A DNA stretch of 11,048 nt from Ignavibacteriaceae bacterium (GTDB lineage: Bacteria > Bacteroidota > Ignavibacteria > Ignavibacteriales > Ignavibacteriaceae). The translations under genes were made by a program, and so were the position numbers. This document shows, in pieces, positions 1-6,561 of this stretch (position 1 is its first letter; every line of letters begins with the position of its first letter). The notes below the pieces were generated by a model that did not search any database, was not told the DNA's origin, and saw nothing but the letters and a program-made list of their open reading frames with translations. The stretch covers positions 1 through 11,048 of the forward strand of contig JARLHB010000532.1 in assembly GCA_031292465.1 (NCBI GenBank), read 5' to 3'.

Positions 1-228
1 AGATATTAACTAATTGTAATTTAATTCATGCAAAACCAATTTTCACATAACCTGTTAAGTCATGGGCTACTTTTACCAAGATATAAATTGTTAACCGTTT
101 TACCCGTCCGCCTGTGGTGGAGCGGTTTATTTTTTTAATTTCGAACAACACGTTCTACTTATTTAACATATAAGTTCACATAAATAGTGCCGCCCCTCTA
201 TATTTTAAGTTGCACTCTTTATTATGAA
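1..228. other. AT-rich non-coding stretch downstream of the NYN gene
   Basis: No credible gene is seen here. The only short plus-strand frame (28-138, 36 codons) has no family resemblance and runs through a hairpin, so it is taken as chance. The stretch holds the hairpin listed at 104-140 and otherwise low-complexity AT-rich sequence. It lies just past the stop codon of the minus-strand NYN gene. The gene to its left is outside the window. Confidence 0.6.
104..140 (+). terminator. Hairpin followed by T-rich tract, possible terminator
   Basis: Bases 104-112 (CCGTCCGCC) can pair with 116-125 (GGTGGAGCGG), with one G.T pair, one bulged G at 122 and a 3-base loop. The stem is followed by TTTATTTTTTT. 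This is the only GC-rich block in its surroundings. Read on the plus strand it looks like an intrinsic terminator for a gene entering from the left edge. It could instead be a dispersed palindromic intergenic element. Only one copy occurs in the window, so the two cannot be separated. Confidence 0.4.
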
Positions 229-690
229 TTAAGACTTATCTGCTTTAAATATCTTTTTAAAATATTCGCTGTTATTAATAGAATTTATCCTTGCAGCTTC
301 TTCATCAACCTGCCCCCTGCTTTCAAGCTGTTTAATAAAATCTTCGCTGGCTATTACCTGGCACCCGCATTTCCGGGCAAATGCTTTAATTCCGTCATCA
401 GACGTTACCACTATAATATTCCTGGCATTTTCATCATCTTCAATCTGCTGCCTTATTTTATCATCAGCAGTTTTTTTATTGCTGTAAATAATTTTTGCTT
501 TTGCAGTTTTGATCGGCAGGTTTTCAAAACCGTCATAATGAATTGTAATTTTCGCTTTTCTGTCCTGGAAAAAGCTTTCAATCATAATAGCAAGTTTTTC
601 GCGCGGCAGCTGCTTGTCTTTATGTAAGAGCTTAATAAGCGAGCCAACCTTGTGAATTACATTATTGCCGTCAATAATATAATGTCTCAT
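229..690 (-). CDS. YacP/NYN-domain (PIN-like) endoribonuclease, putative
   Basis: This 153-residue protein begins MRHYIIDGNNVIHK, the typical opening of NYN/YacP proteins (formerly DUF901), with the first metal-binding Asp at D7. Further acidic positions fall where the PIN-like fold needs them: ADD at 75-77 and TSDD at 96-99, the latter followed by a short helix and the KCGCQVI strand segment (about 107-113). The family includes the ribosome-associated mRNA endonuclease Rae1 of Bacillus, so a metal-dependent RNase acting in the cytoplasm is expected; the target is unknown. The length is slightly below the family's usual 160-170 residues, with a short charged tail. The ATG at 690 lies 33 bases after the lptD stop, with AGGG about 8 bases upstream, so it is probably translated from the lptD transcript. 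The family call is good; catalytic activity is inferred. Confidence 0.85.
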   Translation of the reverse strand: MRHYIIDGNNVIHKVGSLIKLLHKDKQLPREKLAIMIESFFQDRKAKITIHYDGFENLPIKTAKAKIIYSNKKTADDKIRQQIEDDENARNIIVVTSDDGIKAFARKCGCQVIASEDFIKQLESRGQVDEEAARINSINNSEYFKKIFKADKS

Positions 691-723
691 TGATAAGCCC
701 TGCTTGAACCCTGAGTAAGATTA

Positions 724-3282
724 TTATTTGTCATTATAGAAGTCCCCTCTCTTAGTAACCTTAAGATCCTGTAATTGAGGAGCTTTAACACGGATTTCAA
801 AATAATAACCAGAATAAGTACCAATAGGATTCCATGTAAAATTCATCAGCCAGCATTCAAGGTCGCGCGATATTCTGATTTGAGGAGCTGAAACTTCATT
901 CGCCATAAAATCATAACTGCCGGCAACAGAGAATTTCCACTGCTTGGTAAGGTTAAAATCCAGGCTGGCGCTTACGTTGGAAGATTGCGTATTAGATGTC
1001 GGATTATTCCTGGAGAATGAATAATTATAACCTAAAGACATACTCCAAGGCATCGTAAAATCCGGGTCGCCCTGATTATAAATTCCTTTATTAACGGTTG
1101 ACTGATTTTCAATAAACGCTTCACTTTCAAGATTATTTTTTGTCGTATCTTTTACAGACGATTTAAACTTATCAGCCGATAAGCTTGTTGATACGCTGAA
1201 AGAAAAGTTTTTTAACCTTACAAAACCTTTCCCTTCGTTTATTAAGAATTTATTTATATTCGCTCCATTAGCATCCCAGTCATAAAGGGAAAATGATGAA
1301 CTGCCCTGAAAACTTAACCAGTCGCCTGCCTGAGTGTGATAGCTGAGTCCTATATCGGAAAATTTTACACTGTCTGCAGCAAAATTATAACCAACGCTTG
1401 CAGTCAGGTTTAACAATTGAATTTTTTTTTCTTTATCTGTAGTGTCGGAAGGATCTACAGCAGTTTTCATATCAAATTCATTGCCTAAGCTAAAGTTTAT
1501 ACTTTGAGATTCACCCGAAGAAGGCTTGGAAAGTATTTCATTCACATATTTATCGTAAACAACTTTCTGCCCCAGATAATTTGTATAAGAACCGTAATAT
1601 CCCCATCCCTGTTTTGAAAAATCAGGAGTAAAGCTATAGCCAATAGTAGGCGTTACTATTTGCCTGATCGCGCTTATGCCAAGAATATTAGGCTGAAACA
1701 TGCCGTAGAATTTTGTGGATGCGTTAACTCCCAAAGAAAATGTCCTTACCTCGCTTAATTTATGAACATCCTCGGTTATGGTCGAATCACCCGTTCCCGT
1801 ATAATTAGGCCCGGCAGAATAAATTTTTGTTTGTTTATTATACCAGTCCTCTGTATAAGACAAATTAGGGGTTATGTTAAAATATCCTATTTTAGGCGAA
1901 GCGCTTACATATACTTTATGTTCTATTCCGCCTCTTACGCTAAGGTCTCCGTTTGTTTTATTTCTTTCATTCTCAAACAGGCCGTTATAATTAAAGCCAA
2001 GCATTTCATACCATTTAAGATCATTAAATACACCGTTCCTTCTGAACGGGTATTGCTGCGGGATGCTGAAAGACAGGCTTGGCAATACTTCGCTTATATT
2101 TCCGCCTATAAGATCCTGGCTTCGGCTGTAACTTAATGAAAGGCTGTTGCCTGATTCATCCCATGATTTTGTTAATGTAGCATTTGAATAAACTGTATTA
2201 GTTAATGCTTCATTCAAATCTGTAGAAGTTGACTGGACATAATTTTTGCCGGAAAGGAAACTAAGGTTAGCAGTCATCCTCATGGTAGGCGTAAAATTCT
2301 CCTGATGATTTACCGATAAGCTCCATTCCTTATCTTTAGAAATTGAGCCGTCTTCATTTTCATTATTAAGTATTTTATAACCGCCTTCTACGCTCCCGCC
2401 CAGGTCATAACGCTTGTTATACCTGAAACGCGAGTTTAACGCATAACTGCCTCTTGTATAATAATCGCTTGTAAGGTTAATATCATAGTAATCGTTTATT
2501 GCCCAGAAATAACCGAAATGCGAAAAGTAATATCCCTTTGTTCCATCCTGTCCAAAAGCCGGGGGAATAATTCCCGATCTTCTGCCGGACTGCAGAGGAA
2601 ATACTCCAAACGGTATTGGAATCGGGAAAGGCACTCCGCCGAAATATAGCCATATCCATTGCGCATCTATTTCCTGTTTCTGAATAACTTTCATCTCGGA
2701 TGAATAGAAATAATAATGGGGAGGCGTTTCCGTACAGGTAGTAAAAATACCATCCTGTACAAAATAAACATTCTTGTCAACTTTTTTTATTTTATCGCCT
2801 GAATACTTTGTCCCGTCGCTTTTTGTATCCGCAGACGTTATGAACCCTCTCCCGTTTTTAAAATTATATATCATTGTTTCGCCGTCATAGGCTTCACTGC
2901 CCTGTGTAAGGACGGGCGTATCTTTAAATTTTCCGGGAAGCGAATCATTGGGTACGCCTTTGGCGTTAACATCATGTGTAACAAAATCAATTGTAATGTC
3001 CGCACTCTTTAAATCAGTATCTTTGTATTTTAATTCGCTGCTCCCGAATAAATCCATCTTCTTTTGATTGACATGGAAGAACAGCGAATCTTTTGAACTT
3101 GAGTATATAACTGTATCAACATCAATCGATTTTTTCTTCTTTGTTGAATCCTGCACAGCAAGCGAATCTTTACTTAAAATTCTAACAGAATCTTTATTAA
3201 CTGATAAAGTTGTATCCGGGCTTTGAGAATAGCAAAAGCTAAAAGCTGAAATGATAAATAATATGGGAGCAAAAAATTTCAT
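724..3282 (-). CDS. lptD: LptD-like LPS-assembly outer-membrane protein
   Basis: This 852-residue protein fits LptD, the outer-membrane barrel that, with LptE, inserts lipopolysaccharide into the outer leaflet. Residues 1-19 form a signal peptide (Lys, hydrophobic core, likely cut at CYS|Q). Residues 20-60 are a Ser/Lys/Asp-rich linker. Residues about 60-210 form an OstA/LptA-like beta domain (SADITIDF, YDGETMIYN, GFITSADTKSDG patterns). About 215-852 is beta-barrel sequence with alternating aromatic strands. The hinge segment FGGVPFPIPIPFGVFP followed by SGRRSGIIPP is highly characteristic, as is the C-terminal WNPIGTYSGYYFEIRVKAPQLQ region. The mature protein has only two cysteines, C183 in the N-terminal domain and C810 in the barrel, rather than the four of E. 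coli LptD. A SD-like AGGGG sits rather far (about 13 bases) upstream of the ATG. The NYN gene follows in the same direction. Confidence 0.9.
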   Translation of the reverse strand: MKFFAPILFIISAFSFCYSQSPDTTLSVNKDSVRILSKDSLAVQDSTKKKKSIDVDTVIYSSSKDSLFFHVNQKKMDLFGSSELKYKDTDLKSADITIDFVTHDVNAKGVPNDSLPGKFKDTPVLTQGSEAYDGETMIYNFKNGRGFITSADTKSDGTKYSGDKIKKVDKNVYFVQDGIFTTCTETPPHYYFYSSEMKVIQKQEIDAQWIWLYFGGVPFPIPIPFGVFPLQSGRRSGIIPPAFGQDGTKGYYFSHFGYFWAINDYYDINLTSDYYTRGSYALNSRFRYNKRYDLGGSVEGGYKILNNENEDGSISKDKEWSLSVNHQENFTPTMRMTANLSFLSGKNYVQSTSTDLNEALTNTVYSNATLTKSWDESGNSLSLSYSRSQDLIGGNISEVLPSLSFSIPQQYPFRRNGVFNDLKWYEMLGFNYNGLFENERNKTNGDLSVRGGIEHKVYVSASPKIGYFNITPNLSYTEDWYNKQTKIYSAGPNYTGTGDSTITEDVHKLSEVRTFSLGVNASTKFYGMFQPNILGISAIRQIVTPTIGYSFTPDFSKQGWGYYGSYTNYLGQKVVYDKYVNEILSKPSSGESQSINFSLGNEFDMKTAVDPSDTTDKEKKIQLLNLTASVGYNFAADSVKFSDIGLSYHTQAGDWLSFQGSSSFSLYDWDANGANINKFLINEGKGFVRLKNFSFSVSTSLSADKFKSSVKDTTKNNLESEAFIENQSTVNKGIYNQGDPDFTMPWSMSLGYNYSFSRNNPTSNTQSSNVSASLDFNLTKQWKFSVAGSYDFMANEVSAPQIRISRDLECWLMNFTWNPIGTYSGYYFEIRVKAPQLQDLKVTKRGDFYNDK

Positions 3283-3299
3283 TAAAAATAATTATCCCC

Positions 3300-3327
3300 T
3301 TCATTTACAAATTATTATGTAAATGAA
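3300..3327. repeat. 9-bp inverted repeat upstream of lptD
   Basis: TTCATTTAC (3300-3308) and GTAAATGAA (3319-3327) are perfect reverse complements around a 10-base AT loop. On the minus strand the element ends 18 bases before the lptD start codon, and its promoter-distal arm overlaps the SD-like AGGGG region. It could be a 5'-UTR hairpin or a dimeric protein site. In sequence this AT-rich, such repeats also arise by chance. Confidence 0.35.
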
Positions 3328-3342
3328 TCAAATTTATTTGAT

Positions 3343-3363
3343 AAAATTTGCGGGACAAATTTT
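3343..3363 (-). terminator. 8-bp stem-loop, possible weak terminator
   Basis: AAAATTTG (3343-3350) and CAAATTTT (3356-3363) pair perfectly around the 5-base loop CGGGA. Read on the minus strand the stem ends in TTTT, about 110 bases after the kinase stop codon. The stem is AT-rich and the T-run is short, so it would be a weak terminator. A role as a leader structure of the lptD mRNA is equally possible. Confidence 0.3.
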
Positions 3364-3409
3364 CCTTCCTAATATAATATGCTTAAACTAAATGAGTTAA
3401 GTTTATAAG

Positions 3410-3448
3410 TAAGATAAAATTCACTAATTAAGAAAAAGTTTTATCTTA
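3410..3448 (-). terminator. 10-bp inverted repeat just after the kinase gene
   Basis: TAAGATAAAA (3410-3419) is the exact reverse complement of TTTTATCTTA (3439-3448), with a 19-base loop. It begins 26 bases beyond the kinase stop codon in the direction of transcription, where a 3' end would be expected. The stem is nearly all A/T and no clear T-run follows, so a stabilising or terminating role is only a suggestion. Confidence 0.3.
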
Positions 3449-3474
3449 ATTGATTATCCTAAATATAATTATAA

Positions 3475-4437
3475 TTATGATTTATAAAATACAAGTGCGG
3501 ATGCACCTTTAATACCTGCTTCATTTTTAAGTTTTGCAGGTATTACTCTGATTCGTTTAACTAATGACTTTAGAACACGCGATTTAATCGTTTCATTTAC
3601 GGAATTGAACAGAGTATGTCCAAAGCCTGCAACTCCGCCGCCAATTATGAAAGTTCCTATATCAATAACATTGGCAGTAGATGCAAGAGCATAACCAAGA
3701 TACCTGCCTAAATCCTTAACAATAGATTCCGCATACTCATCACCTTCAACCATAGCCTTCTGGATTATTAATGGAGTCAGCAAATCGGGATCATCATTAA
3801 TTAATTCTATGATCTTAGAATCATTATGCTCCTTCAATTCATTTTGAATTCTTTTTACAAGATAATTATTTCCTACATAGCTTTCGACGCATCCGAATGA
3901 GCCGCAGTTGCATTTAGGCCCGTTATAATCGATAGAAAGATGGCCTATCTCTCCGGCAGAACCTATTTCACCCCTTAATAATTTCCTTTTATGAATAATA
4001 CCGCCGCCTACGCCTGTTCCTAAAGTTACCATAACAAATGAATCAATATTCTTACCTGCTCCGAATATCATTTCTCCGATTGCGGCAGCGTTTGCATCAT
4101 TTTCTACAATAGCAGTAATATCAAATTCTTTTTCTATAATTTTACCAAGGTTTACTCTTCCCCACCCCGGCAGGTTGGGAGGGTTTTCCACAATACCCTT
4201 TTTAGTAGAGACAATCCCCGGTGATCCAATTCCAATACCCTGAATTTTTAATTTATCATGCGACAGGACTTCTTTAATTCCCTTCTTCATTTGCGAAATC
4301 ACCTTATCAGGTCCTTTTTCAGCAAATGTAGGAATTGAAGTTTTCTTAATTATCCTGCCTTCATGTGACACAATACCAACTTTTATATTGGTTCCACCAA
4401 GGTCAACACCGACCGCATACTTCTCAGTTTTGGGCAT
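3475..4437 (-). CDS. ROK-family sugar kinase, probably glucokinase
   Basis: This 320-residue protein has all ROK kinase landmarks. The N-terminal phosphate loop is GVDLGGTNIKVG (10-21). The sugar-contact segment PNLPGW lies at 87-92 and the catalytic END at 112-114 (D114 as base). The second phosphate motif is LGTGVGGG (139-146). The EIGH motif (163-166) is followed by the zinc knuckle CNCGSFGC (176-183) and E185. It lacks an N-terminal helix-turn-helix, so it is an enzyme rather than a ROK repressor (Xyl/NagC type). It would phosphorylate glucose or a related hexose with ATP in the cytoplasm. Exact sugar preference (glucose, mannose, N-acetylmannosamine) cannot be read with certainty; the full-length 320 residues and general pattern favour glucokinase. 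The ATG at 4437 has a strong SD five bases upstream. It is divergent from the nuclease gene and separated from lptD by 192 bases, so it may be its own transcription unit. Confidence 0.9.
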   Translation of the reverse strand: MPKTEKYAVGVDLGGTNIKVGIVSHEGRIIKKTSIPTFAEKGPDKVISQMKKGIKEVLSHDKLKIQGIGIGSPGIVSTKKGIVENPPNLPGWGRVNLGKIIEKEFDITAIVENDANAAAIGEMIFGAGKNIDSFVMVTLGTGVGGGIIHKRKLLRGEIGSAGEIGHLSIDYNGPKCNCGSFGCVESYVGNNYLVKRIQNELKEHNDSKIIELINDDPDLLTPLIIQKAMVEGDEYAESIVKDLGRYLGYALASTANVIDIGTFIIGGGVAGFGHTLFNSVNETIKSRVLKSLVKRIRVIPAKLKNEAGIKGASALVFYKS

Positions 4438-4442
4438 AAACT

Positions 4443-4448
4443 ATCCTT
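4443..4448 (-). promoter_or_regulatory. Ribosome binding site of the ROK kinase
   Basis: On the minus strand AAGGAT is followed by AGTTT and the ATG at 4437, a five-base spacing. This is the clearest SD in a window where most genes have A-rich start regions, and it fixes the kinase start. Confidence 0.6.
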
Positions 4449-4749
4449 TTTATGAATAACCTTACGTAAATTCTTATAAATAAAATATTTTTAAAATCGT
4501 AATACTGAATTTAACACTTAAGCAACTTTAATTAAAATCTTTTCTTTTGGACAAAAATCGTTATAAAAATAAGATAACCGATGCATCCTATGTTTTCCTG
4601 GGTAGAACTTCTTTATTGTTATTAAGAAATTGAATAATTTGAAAAGGTTTAGGGTTAAATTATAGGGTGAATGGTTAAGGTTGTTTTTTTACTCAATATT
4701 CGGATTTCACTTTATAAGTACAGAAATTAAAACATGTATTTTCGTTTAA

Positions 4750-4767
4750 ATGAGTTTATAAACTCAT
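4750..4767. promoter_or_regulatory. Perfect 18-bp palindrome, candidate operator
   Basis: ATGAGTTTA (4750-4758) is followed directly by its exact reverse complement TAAACTCAT (4759-4767), with no spacer. It lies 72 bases before the nuclease ATG and just upstream of a possible -10 (TATTAT, 4784-4789), where a repressor dimer would block RNA polymerase. The lack of a loop fits a protein site better than a terminator. The regulator is unknown, and no HTH gene is present in the window. Confidence 0.4.
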
Positions 4768-4839
4768 AAAAAATTATCATTCATATTATAGATAAAAAAA
4801 ACAACTGTTAAATGAAACCAAAAGCAAAAAATAAGAATT

Positions 4840-6474
4840 ATGATCAAACTACCTAAAAAACATGAAGATATAATAGACAAACTGAAAGAAAAGATACGTC
4901 AGGCACGTATAAATGCCGTTTACACGGTTAATACGCAATTATTGGCAATATATTGGGAAATAGGTAAAACAGTAATAGATCAGCAAAATTCTGAGGGATG
5001 GGGCACAAAGGTCATAGATAGATTATCGCATGATTTAAAAGCTGAATTTCCAGACATGAAGGGCCTATCAAGTCGAAATATAAAATATATGCGTGCATTT
5101 GCTGAAGCCTATCCGTATTTCACAGAGTCAATCGAAGCAAAAAGCAAGTCTGATGAAATTGTGCAAGCGCCGCTTGCACAAATGGACAGAAGCATAAACA
5201 CACAAAATATGCAAGCGCTGCTTGCACAATTAAGCTGGTATCATCATATAACTCTGCTTGATAAAATAAAAGACCCTGATATTCGTTTATTTTATATTCT
5301 TAAAACAATCGAAAGTGGATGGAGTAGGAATGTAATGGTTCACCAGATTGAATCCGAACTTCACAAACGTCAGGGTAAAATTATAAGTAATTTCCAGAAT
5401 ACTATCCCTCCCAATCATTCAGAATTAATGCAACAGGTTTTTAAAGACCCTTATAAGTTTGATTTTATTTATCTAAACAAAGAAGCAAAAGAACGCGATT
5501 TAGAAGATGCCCTGATAAACCAGATAACAAAGTTTCTATTGGAATTAGGCCAATGGTTTGCATTCATGGGGAAACAATACAAAATAGCTCTTGGTGAAAA
5601 TGAATACTTTTTTGATTTGCTTTTTTATCATACACGATTGAAACGCTACATCGTTATCGAATTAAAGATAGAGGAATTTAAACCTGAATATAAAGGTAAA
5701 ATGGAATTTTACTTAACACTGGCAGACGAACAATTAAAAGATAAGGATGATGAGCCAAGTATTGGTTTAATATTGTGTAAAACCAAAAATGGGCTTGTTG
5801 CAGAGTATGCCTTGCGGGATGCCATAAAACCAATTGGTATCGCAGAATATATTATTGGTAATAAACTGCCAGAAGATATACAAGGGGAATTACCAAGCGT
5901 AGAGGAACTTGAGGCAGAAATGGAGCGTGAAGTACAGAGGTTTCAAAAACCTATTGATAAAAAGCTGAATAAACTTAAAAACTTACTAAGTGATTTGAAA
6001 ACCGAGGAAGTAAAGGAGAAACGTACCCCGGAAAAGACTGCATTAATCTATACGGAACTTGTTTGTGTATTACAACAGAATATTATTAAATCATTACAAA
6101 AAGAAATTATACCTCTCTTTGAAAGTGCAAACTATTTCGCCTGGATAGATAGCCAAAGATATGGGAGTTATGAGGAAGCTTTGGAATGGCTCCCCAAAGC
6201 CCAGCCTCAAATATTTAAATTTGAAATTCAATTAAATGGATTTAAAAAAGCAGGAATAAAGGCCTTCGATATTTGGAAAGAATTGACAATACGATTAAAT
6301 AATTACAATTATACTTGTGCAGTTGGAGATTCATCAAACATTTTATTAGAGAAACTCTATCACCAGCGTCCCGATAAAACCGAACTGGAATATTTGACCG
6401 GAGGGTTTTATGAAAGTATATTGGATGATATTAACCAAAGGATTGAGCAAATTACAAAATCAAACTCTCTGTGA
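4840..6474 (+). CDS. DUF1016/YhcG-type PD-(D/E)XK nuclease with C-terminal extension
   Basis: This 544-residue protein has three parts. Residues about 8-180 match the DUF1016 N-terminal (YhcG HTH-like) domain: INAVYTVNTQLLAIYWEIGK, GLSSRNIKYMRAFAEAYP, LSWYHHITLLDKIKD, ESGWSRNVMVHQIES. Residues about 205-355 match the YhcG nuclease domain, with acidic E222, D259 in FFDLLFYH and E274-L-K276 in VIELKIEEF forming the PD-(D/E)XK site, ending at the usual LPSVEELEAEM. Family members normally stop near here (about 340-380 residues). The remaining 180 or so residues start with a charged, probably coiled-coil segment (about 363-396) and continue as a helical domain I do not recognise. A 16-residue in-frame duplication lies at 108-139. 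DUF1016 proteins occur in accessory and defence-type loci, and DNA cleavage is inferred from the intact motif. The start has no clear SD, only an A-rich leader. The gene opposes all its neighbours and stands alone. Confidence 0.88.
   Translation: MIKLPKKHEDIIDKLKEKIRQARINAVYTVNTQLLAIYWEIGKTVIDQQNSEGWGTKVIDRLSHDLKAEFPDMKGLSSRNIKYMRAFAEAYPYFTESIEAKSKSDEIVQAPLAQMDRSINTQNMQALLAQLSWYHHITLLDKIKDPDIRLFYILKTIESGWSRNVMVHQIESELHKRQGKIISNFQNTIPPNHSELMQQVFKDPYKFDFIYLNKEAKERDLEDALINQITKFLLELGQWFAFMGKQYKIALGENEYFFDLLFYHTRLKRYIVIELKIEEFKPEYKGKMEFYLTLADEQLKDKDDEPSIGLILCKTKNGLVAEYALRDAIKPIGIAEYIIGNKLPEDIQGELPSVEELEAEMEREVQRFQKPIDKKLNKLKNLLSDLKTEEVKEKRTPEKTALIYTELVCVLQQNIIKSLQKEIIPLFESANYFAWIDSQRYGSYEEALEWLPKAQPQIFKFEIQLNGFKKAGIKAFDIWKELTIRLNNYNYTCAVGDSSNILLEKLYHQRPDKTELEYLTGGFYESILDDINQRIEQITKSNSL
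5159..5181. repeat. Perfect 23-bp palindrome inside the nuclease gene (repeat copy 1)
   Basis: TTGTGCAAGCG (5159-5169) and CGCTTGCACAA (5171-5181) are exact reverse complements around a single C. The element is GC-richer than its surroundings and encodes part of the VQAPLAQ motif at residues 108-114. The second, degenerate copy lies 48 bases downstream in the same frame. Confidence 0.85.
5209..5229. repeat. Direct-repeat copy 2 of the in-gene palindrome
   Basis: These 21 bases match 5161-5181 at 19 positions; the changes are G to A at the first base and C to T at the eleventh. The change near the centre breaks one pair of the palindrome (TGCAAGCG versus TGCTTGCA). It encodes MQALLAQ at residues 124-130, which flows directly into the family-typical LSWYHH motif, so this looks like the ancestral position. 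Confidence 0.8.
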
Positions 6475-6525
6475 TTCGAAAGTGAAAACAACTTCTTTGT
6501 CTGTCGAAAAAACCCGGCCATATTA

Positions 6526-6544
6526 AAAGATAATAAATATCTTT
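6526..6544. terminator. Weak stem-loop between convergent genes
   Basis: AAAGATA (6526-6532) and TATCTTT (6538-6544) pair around a 5-base loop. The element sits between the stop codons of the plus-strand nuclease and the minus-strand permease, which face each other 87 bases apart, so it could serve either or both. The stem is short and AT-rich, and no strong T-run follows on either strand. Confidence 0.3.
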
Positions 6545-6561
6545 AAATCTTTATACTATTA

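Larger units (their letters stand above)
3283..3474. other. Intergenic gap between ROK kinase and lptD genes
   Basis: This 192-base AT-rich gap separates two minus-strand genes and holds three inverted repeats, listed separately. It is long enough to contain the end of the kinase transcript and a promoter for lptD. I could not identify a convincing -35/-10 pair or a Bacteroidota-type promoter on the minus strand, so no promoter is placed. Confidence 0.5.
4438..4839. other. 402-base non-coding divergent region
   Basis: This separates the minus-strand kinase from the plus-strand nuclease gene and must hold promoters for both. I see no gene, tRNA or mobile-element end in it. Notable content is the 18-bp palindrome at 4750-4767 and two 8-bp palindromes (TTACGTAA at 4462-4469, GATGCATC at 4580-4587) that are short enough to be chance. 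A TATTAT at 4784-4789 could be a -10 element for the nuclease gene, but no good -35 partner is visible. A 14-codon frame (4812-4856) overlaps the nuclease start in another frame. Confidence 0.5.

Noticed and set aside
28..138. 36-codon plus-strand frame beginning MQNQFSHN
   Set aside because: It runs through the GC-rich hairpin into the T-tract and has no SD or resemblance to known small proteins.
187..627. 146-codon plus-strand reading frame
   Set aside because: It lies antisense to the well-supported NYN gene and has low-complexity Phe/Ile/Tyr/Asn-rich sequence with no family pattern.
1762..2136. 124-codon plus-strand reading frame inside lptD
   Set aside because: Antisense shadow of barrel-coding sequence; no start context and no recognisable protein features.
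3226..3282. Lipoprotein signal in the LptD N-terminus because of C17
   Set aside because: The residues before C17 (FSF) do not form a lipobox, and the protein is a barrel with a normal signal peptide site at about residue 19.
4640..4685. Telomere-like TTAGGGTTA-type motifs
   Set aside because: Only one or two irregular partial matches in AT-rich DNA, no tandem array.
4812..4856. 14-codon frame (MKPKAKNKNYDQTT) overlapping the nuclease start, possible leader peptide
   Set aside because: No SD, A-rich composition that readily gives Lys/Asn codons, and no attenuator-like structure; not supportable without conservation data.
5159..5229. CRISPR-like repeat-spacer unit
   Set aside because: Only two copies, palindromic, in frame within a coding gene, and no cas genes.
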